A stretch of 64,000 bases of DNA from contig JANYBL010000018.1 in assembly GCA_025360815.1 (NCBI GenBank), forward strand, positions 35,817-99,816. Reading direction: 5' to 3'. The notes below the pieces were generated by a model. That model was given only the letters and a program-made list of their open reading frames with translations, was not told the origin of the DNA and ran no database searches. Below are positions 8,525 through 18,212 of the stretch, piece by piece; position 1 is the first letter of the stretch, and every line of letters starts with the position of its first letter. A program made the position numbers and the translations under genes. This DNA comes from Burkholderiales bacterium (GTDB lineage Bacteria > Pseudomonadota > Gammaproteobacteria > Burkholderiales > Usitatibacteraceae).

Positions 8525-9403
8525 ATGACTACCTCCGCAGGCCAAACATTTCGCCAAGCTGTCCTCGATGAATCACCACTTCAAGTCGTCGGGGCGATCA
8601 CTGCCTACGCGGCGCGGATGGCCGAACAATCCGGCTTCAAAGCCATCTATTTATCGGGTGGCGGCGTGGCGGCAAATTCACTTGGCATGCCCGACCTTGG
8701 CATCAGCACCATGGAAGATGTGCTCATCGATGCCCGGCGGATCACCGACGTGACCACTGTGCCGCTGATGGTTGATATTGATACCGGCTGGGGGGGCGCA
8801 TTTAACATTGCCCGCACGATTCGCAGCTTTACCAAAGCCGGCGTCGCCGCCGTTCACATGGAAGACCAAGTCGGCACCAAGCGCTGCGGCCACCGTCCCG
8901 GCAAAGAGGTAGTGAGCGTCGAAGAAATGGTCGATCGTGTCAAAGCGGCAGTGGATGCCAAAACCGATTCGCAATTTGTCATCATGGCGCGGACAGATGC
9001 GCTCGCGGTCGAGGGTTTGAATGCCGCCATTGACCGTGCTTGCGCGTATGTTGAGGCGGGTGCCGATATGATTTTCCCCGAAGCTATCACCACGCTTGAT
9101 GAATACCGACAATTCCGCGCGGCCGTCAACGTGCCGATCTTGGCGAATCTGACCGAGTTCGGGTCCACGCCGTTTTTCACGCTTGATGAGTTACGTTCTG
9201 CGAACGTCGATATTGCGCTGTATTGTTGCGGCGCGTATCGCGCCATGAACGCCGCAGCACTCCATTTTTACAAGACATTGCGGAAAGAAGGCACGCAAAA
9301 GAGCGTCGTTCCCACCATGCAAACGCGGGCCGAGCTTTACGAATACTTAAACTATCATTCGTACGAACAAAAGCTCGATGCTTTGTTTGCTGCCAAGAAA
9401 TAA
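8525..9403 (+). CDS. prpB: 2-methylisocitrate lyase
   Basis: PrpB (292 residues) splits 2-methylisocitrate into pyruvate and succinate, the last step of the 2-methylcitrate cycle. The catalytic KRCGH motif is at residues 119-123; Arg in second position separates methylisocitrate lyase from isocitrate lyase (KKCGH). Mg-binding acidic residues are in VDIDTGWG (84-86) and HMEDQ. NLTEFG is also typical. Unlike many prp clusters, prpB is separated from prpC by a GNAT and a VOC gene. Succinate produced here could feed the sdh operon at the left edge. Confidence 0.93.
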   Translation: MTTSAGQTFRQAVLDESPLQVVGAITAYAARMAEQSGFKAIYLSGGGVAANSLGMPDLGISTMEDVLIDARRITDVTTVPLMVDIDTGWGGAFNIARTIRSFTKAGVAAVHMEDQVGTKRCGHRPGKEVVSVEEMVDRVKAAVDAKTDSQFVIMARTDALAVEGLNAAIDRACAYVEAGADMIFPEAITTLDEYRQFRAAVNVPILANLTEFGSTPFFTLDELRSANVDIALYCCGAYRAMNAAALHFYKTLRKEGTQKSVVPTMQTRAELYEYLNYHSYEQKLDALFAAKK

Positions 9404-9418
9404 TCATTCGCTGCGCCC

Positions 9419-10045
9419 GTGAAAATGACATCAGCGATCCCCACATTACTCCTTCGCACATTCGCGTCACCAGTGGAGCTGCGCACGCCGCGCCTGCTAT
9501 TGCGGCAATGGAAAGAAAGCGATCTCGATAAATGGCTTGAGATGAATGCGAATCCTGCGGTACGAAAGCATTTCCCCACTATCAACACTGCCGAACAATC
9601 CCGCGGCGAAGCAGTGCGTATTGGCGCTAGCATCACGCAGCGTGGTTGGGGCATGTGGGCTTTAGAGATTCCGGGCGTGATTCCGTTTGCCGGATTTGTC
9701 GGCCTCAACCCGCCCGCTTATCCCGCACCATGGCAACCGGCCGTTGAGATCGGTTGGCGTCTCGCCCCCGAAGCATGGCATCAGGGCTATGCCACTGAGG
9801 CCGCCGCCGCATCGTTGCAGTTCGCGTTTAACGTACTGGAATTGCCGCAAGTCATCGCGCTATCGGTCACCACCAACACGCCATCACACAACGTGATGAC
9901 ACGTCTTGGTATGGCGCGCGACATCAATGCTGATTTTGTCCATCCTCGGGTACCCGAGGACTGGCCGCTCAAGATGCATATCGTGCATCGCATTTCGCGC
10001 GAAACATGGCGCAACAATCCATTGGCCACGGGCATGGGAGCATGA
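9419..10045 (+). CDS. GNAT N-acetyltransferase, RimJ/RimL type
   Basis: This 208-residue protein is of the RimJ/RimL subgroup. It opens with LRTPRLLLRQWKESDLDKW, followed by VEIGWRLAPEAWHQGYATEAAAA, which carries the acetyl-CoA-binding Q/R-x-x-G-x-A loop. The end has the usual SHNVMTRLGM segment. Such enzymes acetylate N-termini or small amines; the substrate cannot be told. It begins 15 bases after prpB with a GTG (an in-frame ATG follows at 9425) and abuts the VOC gene, so it may be co-transcribed. It has no obvious link to propionate metabolism. Confidence 0.85.
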   Translation: MKMTSAIPTLLLRTFASPVELRTPRLLLRQWKESDLDKWLEMNANPAVRKHFPTINTAEQSRGEAVRIGASITQRGWGMWALEIPGVIPFAGFVGLNPPAYPAPWQPAVEIGWRLAPEAWHQGYATEAAAASLQFAFNVLELPQVIALSVTTNTPSHNVMTRLGMARDINADFVHPRVPEDWPLKMHIVHRISRETWRNNPLATGMGA

Positions 10046-10052
10046 GCACAAC

Positions 10053-10424
10053 ATGATTACCGGTTTAGACCATATTCAAATATCGATTCCTTCAGGTCGC
10101 GTACCAGATGCGTTAAATTTTTACGTCGACTTGTTGGGATTTCAACGCGTCCCCAAACCAGCAACGCTATCGCAAACCGGCGCGTGGCTGGTGTCGTCAA
10201 ACGAGGCGGGTGGCGTGAACCTGCATATCGGCGAAACCGACCATTTTGTAACCGACGGCAATGCCCACCCGGCGTTTAAAACGAGTGATGCAAGCGCGTT
10301 AATCAAACGCCTAGAAGCCGCTAATTTTCGTGTTCGCCGTGATAGCGGCCCGGCTGGATTTATTCGCGCATCAACCTGGGATCCGTTTGGCAATCGAATA
10401 GAGTTTATGCAACGTATAACCTAA
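10053..10424 (+). CDS. VOC-family (glyoxalase/bleomycin-resistance fold) protein
   Basis: A 123-residue single-domain VOC protein. It starts MITGLDHIQISIP (first metal-ligand His), has FYVDLLGFQRV, and ends with ASTWDPFGNRIEFMQ, whose Glu is the typical second ligand. The reading frame extends further upstream, but the ATG at 10053 has a GGGAG ribosome site and begins where the family begins. It lies eight bases after the GNAT gene. Such proteins include lactoylglutathione lyase-like enzymes and methylmalonyl-CoA epimerases; this one is too short and generic to assign. Confidence 0.8.
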   Translation: MITGLDHIQISIPSGRVPDALNFYVDLLGFQRVPKPATLSQTGAWLVSSNEAGGVNLHIGETDHFVTDGNAHPAFKTSDASALIKRLEAANFRVRRDSGPAGFIRASTWDPFGNRIEFMQRIT

Positions 10425-10434
10425 ATCTGTTTAT

Positions 10435-10503
10435 AAACTCTAGTCTAGACGAGCGTTTTCAGCCAAATTCTTTCTGAAACGCCCGCCAATACTAGCGTTT
10501 TAA
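10435..10503. repeat. Dispersed element, hairpin form
   Basis: The left arm at 10435-10463 (core CTAGTCTAGACGAGCG) and the right arm at 10474-10503 (core CGCCCGCCAATACTAGCG) form an imperfect inverted repeat of about 28 bases. It lies between the VOC gene and prpC on transcribed strand, where it could act as a terminator-like or mRNA-stabilising structure. Confidence 0.6.
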
Positions 10504-10540
10504 AATTTGTTTTTATTTTTGATTTGACAAGGAGCATCAA

Positions 10541-11740
10541 GTGAGCGAGACCAATGCCGGCAACACCCCCGCAAACAACACGACCTCAGCACCCGCCAAT
10601 CCTAACGCGCCGAAACCGAAAAAATCGGTTGCGCTTTCCGGGGTCACCGCTGGGAACACCGCACTTTGTACCGTAGGCTTGAGTGGCAACGATCTGCACT
10701 ATCGCGGTTACGATATTTTAGACGTCGCCGACACCTGCGAATTTGAAGAAATCGCCTACTTGCTGGTGCATGAAAAACTCCCCAACAAAAGTGAGCTCGC
10801 TACCTACAAAGCCAAATTAAAATCGCTGCGCGGCATCCCGATGGCGGTGCAAGATGTGCTCGAAACATTGCCTGCATCGGCACACCCGATGGATGTATTG
10901 CGCACGGGCTGCTCGGCGCTGGGCTGTAATTTGCCTGAAAAAGACGACCACAATATCCAAGGTGCGCGCGATATTGCAGACCGCATGATGGCCTCCTTCG
11001 GCTCAATGTTGCTCTACTGGTATCACTTCGCGGTGAATGGCAAGCGTATTGATGTTGAGACCGATGATGACTCGATCGGTGGACATTTTTTACATTTGCT
11101 CCATGGCGTGAAGCCGAGCGATGAATGCGTTCGGGCGATGCACACCTCGTTGGTGCTATACGCAGAACATGAGTTCAACGCCTCCACCTTCACCGCCCGC
11201 GTGATTGCCGGCACCGGCTCTGATATGTATTCCGCGGTCACCGGCGCCATCGGCGCATTGCGTGGACCCAAGCATGGCGGCGCAAATGAAGCCGCATTTG
11301 AAATCCAGTCGCGCTACCATAACCCAGATGATGCCGAGGCCGATATCGCCAAGCGTGTCGCCGAGAAGCAAGTCGTGATCGGCTTTGGCCATCCGGTTTA
11401 CACGATTTCTGATCCGCGCAATGTGGTGATTAAAGAAGTCGCCCGCAAGCTTTCAAAAACGGCCGGCAATACCAAGCTGTTTGATATTGCAGAGCGCCTG
11501 GAAACCGTGATGCTGCGTGAGAAAAAAATGTTCCCGAACCTTGATTGGTTCAGCGCCGTGAGTTATCACATGATGGGCGTGCCGACGAGTATGTTTACAC
11601 CACTTTTCATTATTTCCCGTACATCAGGCTGGGCTGCGCACGTGATCGAGCAGCGAATTGACGGCAAAATTATTCGGCCATCGGCCAATTACACGGGGCC
11701 CGATAATTTAGCGTTCGTGCCGATGGAAAGGCGGAAATAA
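10541..11740 (+). CDS. prpC: 2-methylcitrate synthase
   Basis: PrpC (399 residues) condenses propionyl-CoA with oxaloacetate. The citrate-synthase fold shows [15 protein letters not shown], the active-site [13 protein letters not shown] (His) and FGHPVY (His). The Asp is expected within [20 protein letters not shown]. The overall sequence is of the short PrpC type rather than GltA. A low-complexity Ala/Asn/Pro extension of about 30 residues precedes the fold. The GTG at 10541 is well supported by AAGGAG at 10529-10534. The gene sits between a repeat hairpin and an unknown small gene. Confidence 0.93.
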   Translation: MSETNAGNTPANNTTSAPANPNAPKPKKSVALSGVTAGNTALCTVGLSGNDLHYRGYDILDVADTCEFEEIAYLLVHEKLPNKSELATYKAKLKSLRGIPMAVQDVLETLPASAHPMDVLRTGCSALGCNLPEKDDHNIQGARDIADRMMASFGSMLLYWYHFAVNGKRIDVETDDDSIGGHFLHLLHGVKPSDECVRAMHTSLVLYAEHEFNASTFTARVIAGTGSDMYSAVTGAIGALRGPKHGGANEAAFEIQSRYHNPDDAEADIAKRVAEKQVVIGFGHPVYTISDPRNVVIKEVARKLSKTAGNTKLFDIAERLETVMLREKKMFPNLDWFSAVSYHMMGVPTSMFTPLFIISRTSGWAAHVIEQRIDGKIIRPSANYTGPDNLAFVPMERRK

Positions 11741-11859
11741 CATCAATTTCGGCATTCATTGTAGATATTCAGCTTAAACTCTTGAAAGCTATCGAAATGG
11801 CCTAAAAAGGCCGTTCGTAAATCAAAAAACGTACGGGGATCAACTGTGGCGGAGTTTTT

Positions 11860-12393
11860 ATGGATATAAACAATATTTATCGCAAAACAGCACACGGCCT
11901 CGACGAAATGCAAGCGCGGAAAATGGCACTAAAACCGGCGGTAAGGCGTACGCTCATTTTGGTGGACGGCAGAAAATCCATCGAGGCCATGATGCCGTTA
12001 TTTCGGGACCCCAACGATGCTGAGGTGGTACTTGTTGAGCTGCTTCAACTCAATTTGATCGAACAGATAGCCGAGGCAGAAACGACGCCCAGTCCGCTAG
12101 AAGATATCAATACTGTCCCAGCCCCGGTTGAAAACCGCAGCGAAGATGCCGCAGCAACACGGAATCCCGCCCAGCGCTTTATGGATGGGCAAAAATTTAT
12201 GAACAATGCAATTCGTGAAAATCTCGGACCAATCAAAGCCGTTTTCTTTACGCTAAAAATTGAAAAATGTAACAACGTCGATGATTGTCTTGCTTTGCTC
12301 GATGAATACCAAGCTGCATTGGCCAAGGCGATTAAAGACGACGCAATCGCCGCATCATTGCGCCGGAAAACGGAGCGCATTTTGAGGCCTTGA
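11860..12393 (+). CDS. Conserved hypothetical protein between prpC and prpD
   Basis: A 177-residue soluble protein. Residues 1-65 (YRKTAHGLDEMQARK, then LKPAVRRTLILVDGRKS, then VLVELLQLNLIEQI) resemble an N-terminal winged-helix-like module I associate with uncharacterised betaproteobacterial proteins. A Pro/Glu-rich linker follows. The helical C-terminal half (FMNNAIRENLGPIKAVFFTLKIEKC, then DDCLALLDEYQAAL) has no recognised motif. No signal peptide or membrane segment is seen. I do not recognise a function. Its place between prpC and prpD may be chance, as spacers on both sides are about 100 bases. Confidence 0.7.
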   Translation: MDINNIYRKTAHGLDEMQARKMALKPAVRRTLILVDGRKSIEAMMPLFRDPNDAEVVLVELLQLNLIEQIAEAETTPSPLEDINTVPAPVENRSEDAAATRNPAQRFMDGQKFMNNAIRENLGPIKAVFFTLKIEKCNNVDDCLALLDEYQAALAKAIKDDAIAASLRRKTERILRP

Positions 12394-12480
12394 TTTCACC
12401 CAGCCACGCTAGAACATATCTTTTGTATTAGTAACGCCGCCCCCCAGTTCGATTCATTTTAATCACCATAGGAACCCAGC

Positions 12481-13932
12481 ATGTCCGCACATATCTCCAA
12501 CGTCCGCCCCAAACCCGACAAAGTGTTAGTCGATATTGTTGATTACGTCACCAAATATAAAATCAAATCCAAAGCAGCCTACGAGACAGCACGCTATTGT
12601 TTGATTGATACCTTGGGCTGTGGTTTTGAGGCATTGGAATATCCGGCCTGCACTAAATTACTTGGCCCCGTGGTGCCGGGCACGGTCGTACCGAACGGCG
12701 CAAAAGTACCTGGCACCCAATTTCAGCTTGATCCTATTCAAGCCGCTTTTAACATCGGCACAATGATTCGCTGGCTCGATTTTAACGACACATGGCTGGC
12801 GGCTGAATGGGGTCATCCATCGGATAATCTGGGCGGCATTTTAGCCACTGCCGATTGGCTTTCGCGTAACGCCATTGCCAACGGTAAAAAACCGATGACG
12901 GTACAAGATGTATTAACCGCAATGATCAAAGCGCATGAAATCCAAGGCTGTATCGCGCTTGAAAATTCGTTCAACAAAGTTGGCCTCGATCACGTGGTGT
13001 TGGTGAAAGTTGCATCAACCGCGGTGGTCGCTGAAATGATGGGCTTAAGCTACAACGAAATTTTGAACGCGGTTTCACTCGCCTGGGTAGATGGCCAATC
13101 GCTGCGCACCTACCGGCATGCGCCCAACACCGGCTCGCGCAAGTCGTGGGCGGCGGGTGATGCGACCTCTCGTGCGGTACGTTTGGCATTGATCGCCAAG
13201 ACCGGCGAGATGGGCTATCCATCCGTGCTATCAGCCAAAACATGGGGCTTTTATGATGTGCTGTTTAAAGGTAATGCGTTTAAATTCCAGCGCCCCTATG
13301 GCTCATATGTGATGGAGCAAGTGCTGTTCAAAATTTCGTTCCCGGCAGAGTTCCATTCGCAAACCGCCGTTGAAGCCGCGATGACGATCAACGCAGAATT
13401 GAGGAAGCTCGGCAAAACAGATAAAGAGATCAAAAAAATCACCATCCGCACGCATGAAGCCTGTATCCGCATCATCGACAAAAAAGGACCGCTTAACAAC
13501 GAGGCCGACCGCGATCACTGTGTGCAATACATGGTCGCCGTGCCGATCATTTTTGGCCGCTTAACCGCGAGTGATTACGAAGACAGCATCGCCGCTGATC
13601 CGCGTATCGACAAGCTGCGCGACAAAATTATCTGTGTCGAAGACGTGAATTTCACCAAGGATTATCACGATCCGAAAAAACGCTCTATTGCCAACGCACT
13701 CACCGTCGAATTCACCGACGGCAAAAAAATGAAAGAAATTATCGTCGAATATCCCATCGGCCATAAACGCCGCCGCAAACAAGGCATGCCAGTGCTGGTC
13801 GCAAAATTTAAAACCAATTTGGCACGCCAATTCCCTGAGAAACAACGCAACGCAATCATGGCGCTATGTTTGGATCAAAAGAAGCTGGAAGCTACGCCAG
13901 TCAACGAGTTCGTGGATATGATGGTGATTTAG
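12481..13932 (+). CDS. prpD: 2-methylcitrate dehydratase
   Basis: PrpD (483 residues) dehydrates 2-methylcitrate to 2-methylaconitate. It shows the MmgE/PrpD-family opening ([29 protein letters not shown]) and the conserved [18 protein letters not shown] block. [16 protein letters not shown] and [14 protein letters not shown] are also present. PrpD rather than AcnD/PrpF is used here, so rehydration to methylisocitrate must be done by an aconitase elsewhere. The ATG at 12481 follows AGGAACCC. A clear terminator follows the gene. Confidence 0.94.
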   Translation: MSAHISNVRPKPDKVLVDIVDYVTKYKIKSKAAYETARYCLIDTLGCGFEALEYPACTKLLGPVVPGTVVPNGAKVPGTQFQLDPIQAAFNIGTMIRWLDFNDTWLAAEWGHPSDNLGGILATADWLSRNAIANGKKPMTVQDVLTAMIKAHEIQGCIALENSFNKVGLDHVVLVKVASTAVVAEMMGLSYNEILNAVSLAWVDGQSLRTYRHAPNTGSRKSWAAGDATSRAVRLALIAKTGEMGYPSVLSAKTWGFYDVLFKGNAFKFQRPYGSYVMEQVLFKISFPAEFHSQTAVEAAMTINAELRKLGKTDKEIKKITIRTHEACIRIIDKKGPLNNEADRDHCVQYMVAVPIIFGRLTASDYEDSIAADPRIDKLRDKIICVEDVNFTKDYHDPKKRSIANALTVEFTDGKKMKEIIVEYPIGHKRRRKQGMPVLVAKFKTNLARQFPEKQRNAIMALCLDQKKLEATPVNEFVDMMVI

Positions 13933-13950
13933 TATTTGTAATTCCAAAAA

Positions 13951-13979
13951 AAAACGGCGCACTTGTGCGCCGTTTTTTT
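13951..13979 (+). terminator. Intrinsic terminator after prpD
   Basis: ACGGCGCAC and GTGCGCCGT form a strong stem around a TT loop, followed by seven T residues. An A tract precedes it, so it may also stop transcription arriving on the minus strand. Confidence 0.9.
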
Positions 13980-14053
13980 ATCCGGTTACGAATGATTAGT
14001 CGCGCGCGTTTCCACGTGCTTCCACCTAGTCCTACATTTATTTTCTTTCTAAA

Positions 14054-14350
14054 TCACGACATGTGCCGAAACAAATGCTGATAAGCACGCGAGACCGCGA
14101 CAGATTTGGCTCCGCCTTTTAAATTCAACAACATACGGCCGTCGCCATCGCGTTTGCTCGATGCGATAAATTGCACCAACAGGGTTTTTCTCGCGAGCTG
14201 CGGTCGGCGGGTGTGAATAGCATGTTGAATGATCTCAGCAATCATCGAAGGGGTAGGTGATTGCGTAAAAATGGTCGGATTACCGTGACGGCAATAAGTG
14301 AACTCCTCAAACAACAAGCTCAAAACACCCCGTTTGGCGCATGTTTGCAA
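14054..14350 (-). pseudogene. Possible remnant of a LytTR-type response regulator
   Basis: The 98-codon frame has a second half resembling the end of an AlgR-type LytTR DNA-binding domain. LARKTLLVQFIASSKRD recalls the 'vHRntLV' strand and DGRMLLNLKGG...VAVSRAYQHLF recalls the closing 'DG...VSRry..l' strands. No receiver domain is present upstream and the N-terminal half matches nothing I know, so if the resemblance is real this is a decayed fragment. It may also be a chance frame. Confidence 0.3.
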
Positions 14351-14358
14351 GGTGTTAT

Positions 14359-14390
14359 GGCTGAAAAGCCCCGCCTAGACTAGCGTTTTA
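14359..14390 (-). repeat. Dispersed element copy, single arm
   Basis: CTGAAAAGCCCCGCCTAG followed by ACTAGCGTTTT matches the right-arm orientation of the family seen at 10474-10503. No clear opposite arm is present nearby. It lies about 115 bases before frmA. Confidence 0.6.
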
Positions 14391-14504
14391 AAGTTTTAAC
14401 CGATACTGGCGCAAACACGGAATAATGTTGTTTGTGCCATATCTCGTGCACCAGCTTAAGCTCCACAATGCGCCCATTATCTGACCAACAAGGACAAACA
14501 TAAG

Positions 14505-15611
14505 ATGAAAACTAAAGCTGCAATTGCCTGGAAATCAGGCGCGCCGCTGACGATTGAAGAAGTCGATTTGCAAGACCCGCAAGCGGGCGAGGTGCTGGTA
14601 GAAATCAAGGCAACCGGCATTTGCCATACCGATTACTACACATTATCCGGCGCGGACCCTGAGGGCATTTTCCCATCAATCTTAGGCCACGAGGGTGCGG
14701 GCGTGGTGGTGGATGTGGGCGCCGGCGTAACGTCGCTCAAAAAGGGTGACCATGTGATTCCGCTCTACACCCCGGAATGTCGCCAATGCAAGTTTTGCCT
14801 CTCGCGCAAAACCAATTTATGCCAAGCGATTCGCTCAACCCAAGGCAGGGGATTGATGCCGAACGGCACGAGCCGGTTCTCAATGGATGGCAAGCCTATT
14901 TTTCATTACATGGGCACTTCAACCTTCTCTAACTACATCGTCGCGCCAGAAATTGCGATGGCGAAAATTCGGGAAGATGCACCATTCGACAAGGTTTGTT
15001 ATATCGGCTGCGGCGTGACCACCGGCGTAGGCGCAGTAATTTTTACCGCAAAGGTCGAGGCCGGTGCCAACGTGGTGGTGTTCGGCTTGGGTGGCATCGG
15101 GCTCAATGTTATTCAGGGTGCAAAGATGGTTGGTGCCGATAAAATTATCGGCATTGATTTGAACCCTGAACGGGAAGCAATGGCACGCAAATTCGGCATG
15201 ACGCATTTTATCAATCCGAAGGATCATGAGAACGTGGTCGACGCGATTATCCAACTAACCGACGGCGGCGCGGACTATAGCTTTGAATGCATCGGCAACA
15301 CCAAAACCATGCGCCAAGCGCTTGAATGCTGCCACAAGGGTTGGGGGCGATCGGTCATCATTGGCGTAGCGGAAGCCGGCGCGGAAATCTCGACACGCCC
15401 TTTCCAACTGGTAACCGGCCGTGTGTGGGGCGGCAGCGCGTTCGGCGGCGCGCGTGGGCGCACCGATGTGCCGAAAATTGTAGATTGGTATATGGAAGGC
15501 AAGCTCAATATCGATGATTTGATTACCCACACCATGCCGCTGGAGAAAATTAACGAAGGTTTTGACTTGATGAAACGTGGCGAATCCATTCGCGCCGTGG
15601 TGTTGTATTAA
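14505..15611 (+). CDS. frmA: S-(hydroxymethyl)glutathione dehydrogenase (class III alcohol dehydrogenase)
   Basis: This 368-residue zinc enzyme oxidises S-hydroxymethylglutathione to S-formylglutathione, the first enzymatic step of glutathione-dependent formaldehyde detoxification. Catalytic zinc ligands are Cys40 (GICHTD) and His62 (GHEGAG). The four structural-zinc cysteines are at 92, 95, 98 and 106 ([10 protein letters not shown]...NLC). The Rossmann motif [13 protein letters not shown] and the family-typical WGGSAFGG are present. It forms a tight two-gene operon with fghA: its TAA is directly followed by the next ATG. No FrmR-like regulator is seen. Confidence 0.96.
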   Translation: MKTKAAIAWKSGAPLTIEEVDLQDPQAGEVLVEIKATGICHTDYYTLSGADPEGIFPSILGHEGAGVVVDVGAGVTSLKKGDHVIPLYTPECRQCKFCLSRKTNLCQAIRSTQGRGLMPNGTSRFSMDGKPIFHYMGTSTFSNYIVAPEIAMAKIREDAPFDKVCYIGCGVTTGVGAVIFTAKVEAGANVVVFGLGGIGLNVIQGAKMVGADKIIGIDLNPEREAMARKFGMTHFINPKDHENVVDAIIQLTDGGADYSFECIGNTKTMRQALECCHKGWGRSVIIGVAEAGAEISTRPFQLVTGRVWGGSAFGGARGRTDVPKIVDWYMEGKLNIDDLITHTMPLEKINEGFDLMKRGESIRAVVLY

Positions 15612-16484
15612 ATGATTGAAACCATTTCAGAACACGCTTCATTCGGCGGCAAACAAGGCTTCTATCGGCATCTATCACATGTGATTGGATTGCCGATGAA
15701 GTTTTCGGTCTACGTGCCACCCTTGGCACCCGTACCTACGGAGGGTAAAACAGAAAAGGTTCCCGTGCTGTTTTTCTTAGCTGGTCTAACAGCAACAGAA
15801 GAAACCTTTGCAATCAAAGCCGGAGCGCAAAAATTCGCGGCGGCGCATGGCGTGATGATTGTCTGCCCCGACACTAGCCCGCGCGGGACTGGCATCGATG
15901 ATGCAACCACTGATTGGGACTTCGGTGAAGGTGCGGGTTTTTATTTGGACGCAACCCAAGCGCCCTGGTCAAAATATTTTCGGATGGAAACCTATATCGT
16001 TAACGAGCTGCGTGAGATTATTTGTGCAAGCTTTCCAGCCGATCAAAATCGTATCGGGATTTTTGGCCATTCAATGGGCGGACACGGCGCCTTGACGCTC
16101 GCACTCAAGCACCGCGACATTTATAAATCCGTATCGGCGTTCGCGCCGATAGCCGCACCGATGCAATGCGCGTGGGGACAAAAAGCGTTTCCACGATATT
16201 TGGGCAATGATGAATCAACTTGGGGCAACCACGATGCCAGCCAATTGATGCAAGGCCTCAAGACGCCCTATCCGCTCGGCATTCGGGTCGATCAGGGATT
16301 GAACGATCAGTTTTTAGCGGCGCAATTATTGCCACAAGCGTTTGAAGCGGCCTGCCTGACGGCGGATCAGCCGCTGACATTCGAACGTCATGCCGGCTAT
16401 GATCACGGCTATTATTTTGTCGCCTCGTTTGTGGAGAAGCATATTTCGTTTCACGCAGATAACTTAAATTCGTTCGAGTCCTAA
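15612..16484 (+). CDS. fghA: S-formylglutathione hydrolase
   Basis: This 290-residue esterase-D family enzyme hydrolyses S-formylglutathione to formate and glutathione. The nucleophile elbow GHSMGGHGA places the catalytic Ser at about residue 154. The catalytic His lies in HAGYDHGYYFVASF near the C-terminus. FFLAGLTATEETF is a family signature. The start codon abuts the stop of frmA, giving coupled expression of the two steps. The gene is convergent with aroA across a 348-base spacer. Confidence 0.95.
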   Translation: MIETISEHASFGGKQGFYRHLSHVIGLPMKFSVYVPPLAPVPTEGKTEKVPVLFFLAGLTATEETFAIKAGAQKFAAAHGVMIVCPDTSPRGTGIDDATTDWDFGEGAGFYLDATQAPWSKYFRMETYIVNELREIICASFPADQNRIGIFGHSMGGHGALTLALKHRDIYKSVSAFAPIAAPMQCAWGQKAFPRYLGNDESTWGNHDASQLMQGLKTPYPLGIRVDQGLNDQFLAAQLLPQAFEAACLTADQPLTFERHAGYDHGYYFVASFVEKHISFHADNLNSFES

Positions 16485-16832
16485 CCGTGATGGGTGACGA
16501 TCAACCCGACTGACTCGTCGTCGTTTGATAAACGCAACAACATTAACCCCGCCGAGCCGATCGAGCGCGATCTAACGCGCCTTGGCAAACATCAACAAAA
16601 CGAAGGGTGAGGTTTAAGATTCTTCTAGTCTTGATCGACTGGGCATTAACGTCGTCAATTGCGAATCACAAAACCGATGACGGAAACAATTGACGCCAAG
16701 CGCACCGGTTGTGCTTCCAGCCCTCCCCAGCGCCCGGTTGTTCCTCGATCCCGCAAAACCTAACGCGAAAATACTATTAGCGCATTGCGTCATCAGTACC
16801 GGCTATGTTTCCAAAGGCGCCACCATATTCGT
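16485..16832. other. Convergent spacer between fghA and aroA
   Basis: No gene is seen here. The spacer holds an inverted repeat with perfect nine-base arms (CGTCAATTG at 16653-16661, CAATTGACG at 16687-16695). It has no T tract typical of an intrinsic terminator. The cmk and rpsA genes that usually follow aroA in this group are absent. Confidence 0.5.
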
Positions 16833-18134
16833 TCAGGTCGCTACGGCAGAAAACACCGAAAAATAGTCTGGAAAAGTCTTTGCCACACAGCCTGGATCAT
16901 TGATCGTAATCGGCACGCCACCCAACGCGACTAACGAAAAGCACATCGCCATACGGTGATCGTCATAGGTGCCGATGTTGGCGTTGGCAATGAGCGTATC
17001 AGGTGGCGTGATCTTGATGTAGTCCGCGCCCTCTTCTACCGTCGCGCCGACCTTCCGCAACTCGATTGCCATCGCTGCGAGCCGATCGGTTTCCTTCACC
17101 CGCCAACTGGCGATGTTGCGGATCGTGGTAGTGCCGTCGGCAAACAAGGCTGCAATCGCAATCGTCATGGCGGCATCGGGAATGTGGTTTAAATCCACAT
17201 CGATGGCCTGTAAGCGCCCAGCAGACGAATCACGCGAGGCCTCAATCCAATCATCCCCCATCGTGATTTTCGCGCCCATCAGCGCGAGTACTTCGGCAAA
17301 CCGCACATCACCCTGGATGCTGGTCCTACCGACGCCACGCACGCGAACCGGGCCGTCGGCAATCGCGCCAGCGGCGAGAAAATATGAGGCGCTCGAGGCA
17401 TCGCCTTCGACGTGGATGGTACCGGGTGCCGCGTAGGCAACATTTGCTGGAATAATAAATTCACGCCAATCGTTGCGTTCAACGATGATGCCAAACCGCG
17501 CCATTAAATTGAGCGTGATCTCAATATAGGGCTTCGAAATCAACTCGCCAATCACTTCAATCACGATTTCATTTTTAAGCAACGGGAGGGTCATCAGGAG
17601 TGCGGTTAAGAACTGGCTGGATACATCGCCGCGTACCTTCACTCTCGTCGCGTTGCCCGCAACGTATGGCGAAATTTCTAATGGGGGGAAGCCAGCGCTG
17701 GCCAAATACTTTATCTGTGCACCGATATCGTTGAGCGCCTCAACCAAATCACCAATCGGCCGCTCGTGCATCCGCGCAATACCGGATAGCGTGTAGTTGC
17801 CTGCCTGAAATGCGAGCGCCGCGGTGAGCGGGCGGAACGCGGTACCTGCATTGCCTAAAAAAATCTCTGCTGCCTGATTCGGAAATTTGCCACCACAGCC
17901 CTGAACGACAAAATCGTTACCGCCAACACTCGCCACTCCGACGCCGAGCTTTTCCAACGCGCCAAGCATGACGTCAGTATCGTCTGATTTCAGTAAATCG
18001 CGCACGATCGTTTCGCCATGACTGAGTGCGGCCAGCAGCAAGGTGCGGTTGGAAATGCTCTTAGAACCGGGCAAGGTGACCACACCCGACGCATGGGTAA
18101 AGGGGCCAATGCTGATATTTTCTAGTTTCTTCAT
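16833..18134 (-). CDS. aroA: 3-phosphoshikimate 1-carboxyvinyltransferase (EPSP synthase)
   Basis: AroA (433 residues) transfers the enolpyruvyl group of PEP to shikimate-3-phosphate, the sixth shikimate step. It shows [17 protein letters not shown] near the N-terminus, [12 protein letters not shown] (class I pattern GNAGTA.R), [13 protein letters not shown], and the C-terminal ETDRLAAMA and [10 protein letters not shown] motifs. It is the last gene of a minus-strand run serC-pheA-hisC-tyrA-aroA, which collects aromatic amino acid and serine/histidine-type steps as in many betaproteobacteria. Confidence 0.96.
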   Translation of the reverse strand: MKKLENISIGPFTHASGVVTLPGSKSISNRTLLLAALSHGETIVRDLLKSDDTDVMLGALEKLGVGVASVGGNDFVVQGCGGKFPNQAAEIFLGNAGTAFRPLTAALAFQAGNYTLSGIARMHERPIGDLVEALNDIGAQIKYLASAGFPPLEISPYVAGNATRVKVRGDVSSQFLTALLMTLPLLKNEIVIEVIGELISKPYIEITLNLMARFGIIVERNDWREFIIPANVAYAAPGTIHVEGDASSASYFLAAGAIADGPVRVRGVGRTSIQGDVRFAEVLALMGAKITMGDDWIEASRDSSAGRLQAIDVDLNHIPDAAMTIAIAALFADGTTTIRNIASWRVKETDRLAAMAIELRKVGATVEEGADYIKITPPDTLIANANIGTYDDHRMAMCFSLVALGGVPITINDPGCVAKTFPDYFSVFSAVAT

Positions 18135-18140
18135 TTGGCT

Positions 18141-18168
18141 TTCTGCACTCTGCGTTCTGCACTCTGCA
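18141..18168. repeat. 14-bp tandem duplication between tyrA and aroA
   Basis: TTCTGCACTCTGCG is followed at once by TTCTGCACTCTGCA, 13 of 14 bases identical. It lies in the short spacer between tyrA and aroA, inside the operon. Confidence 0.85.
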
Positions 18169-18212
18169 TTCCACGTTTTTGCGTTTTTTACTCGCTGCTT
18201 TTGGCGTTTTAT

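Noticed and set aside
16780..16815. Possible further copy of the dispersed element before aroA's end
   Set aside because: Only the short stretch ATCAGTACCGGC resembles the core; the flanks do not match well enough.
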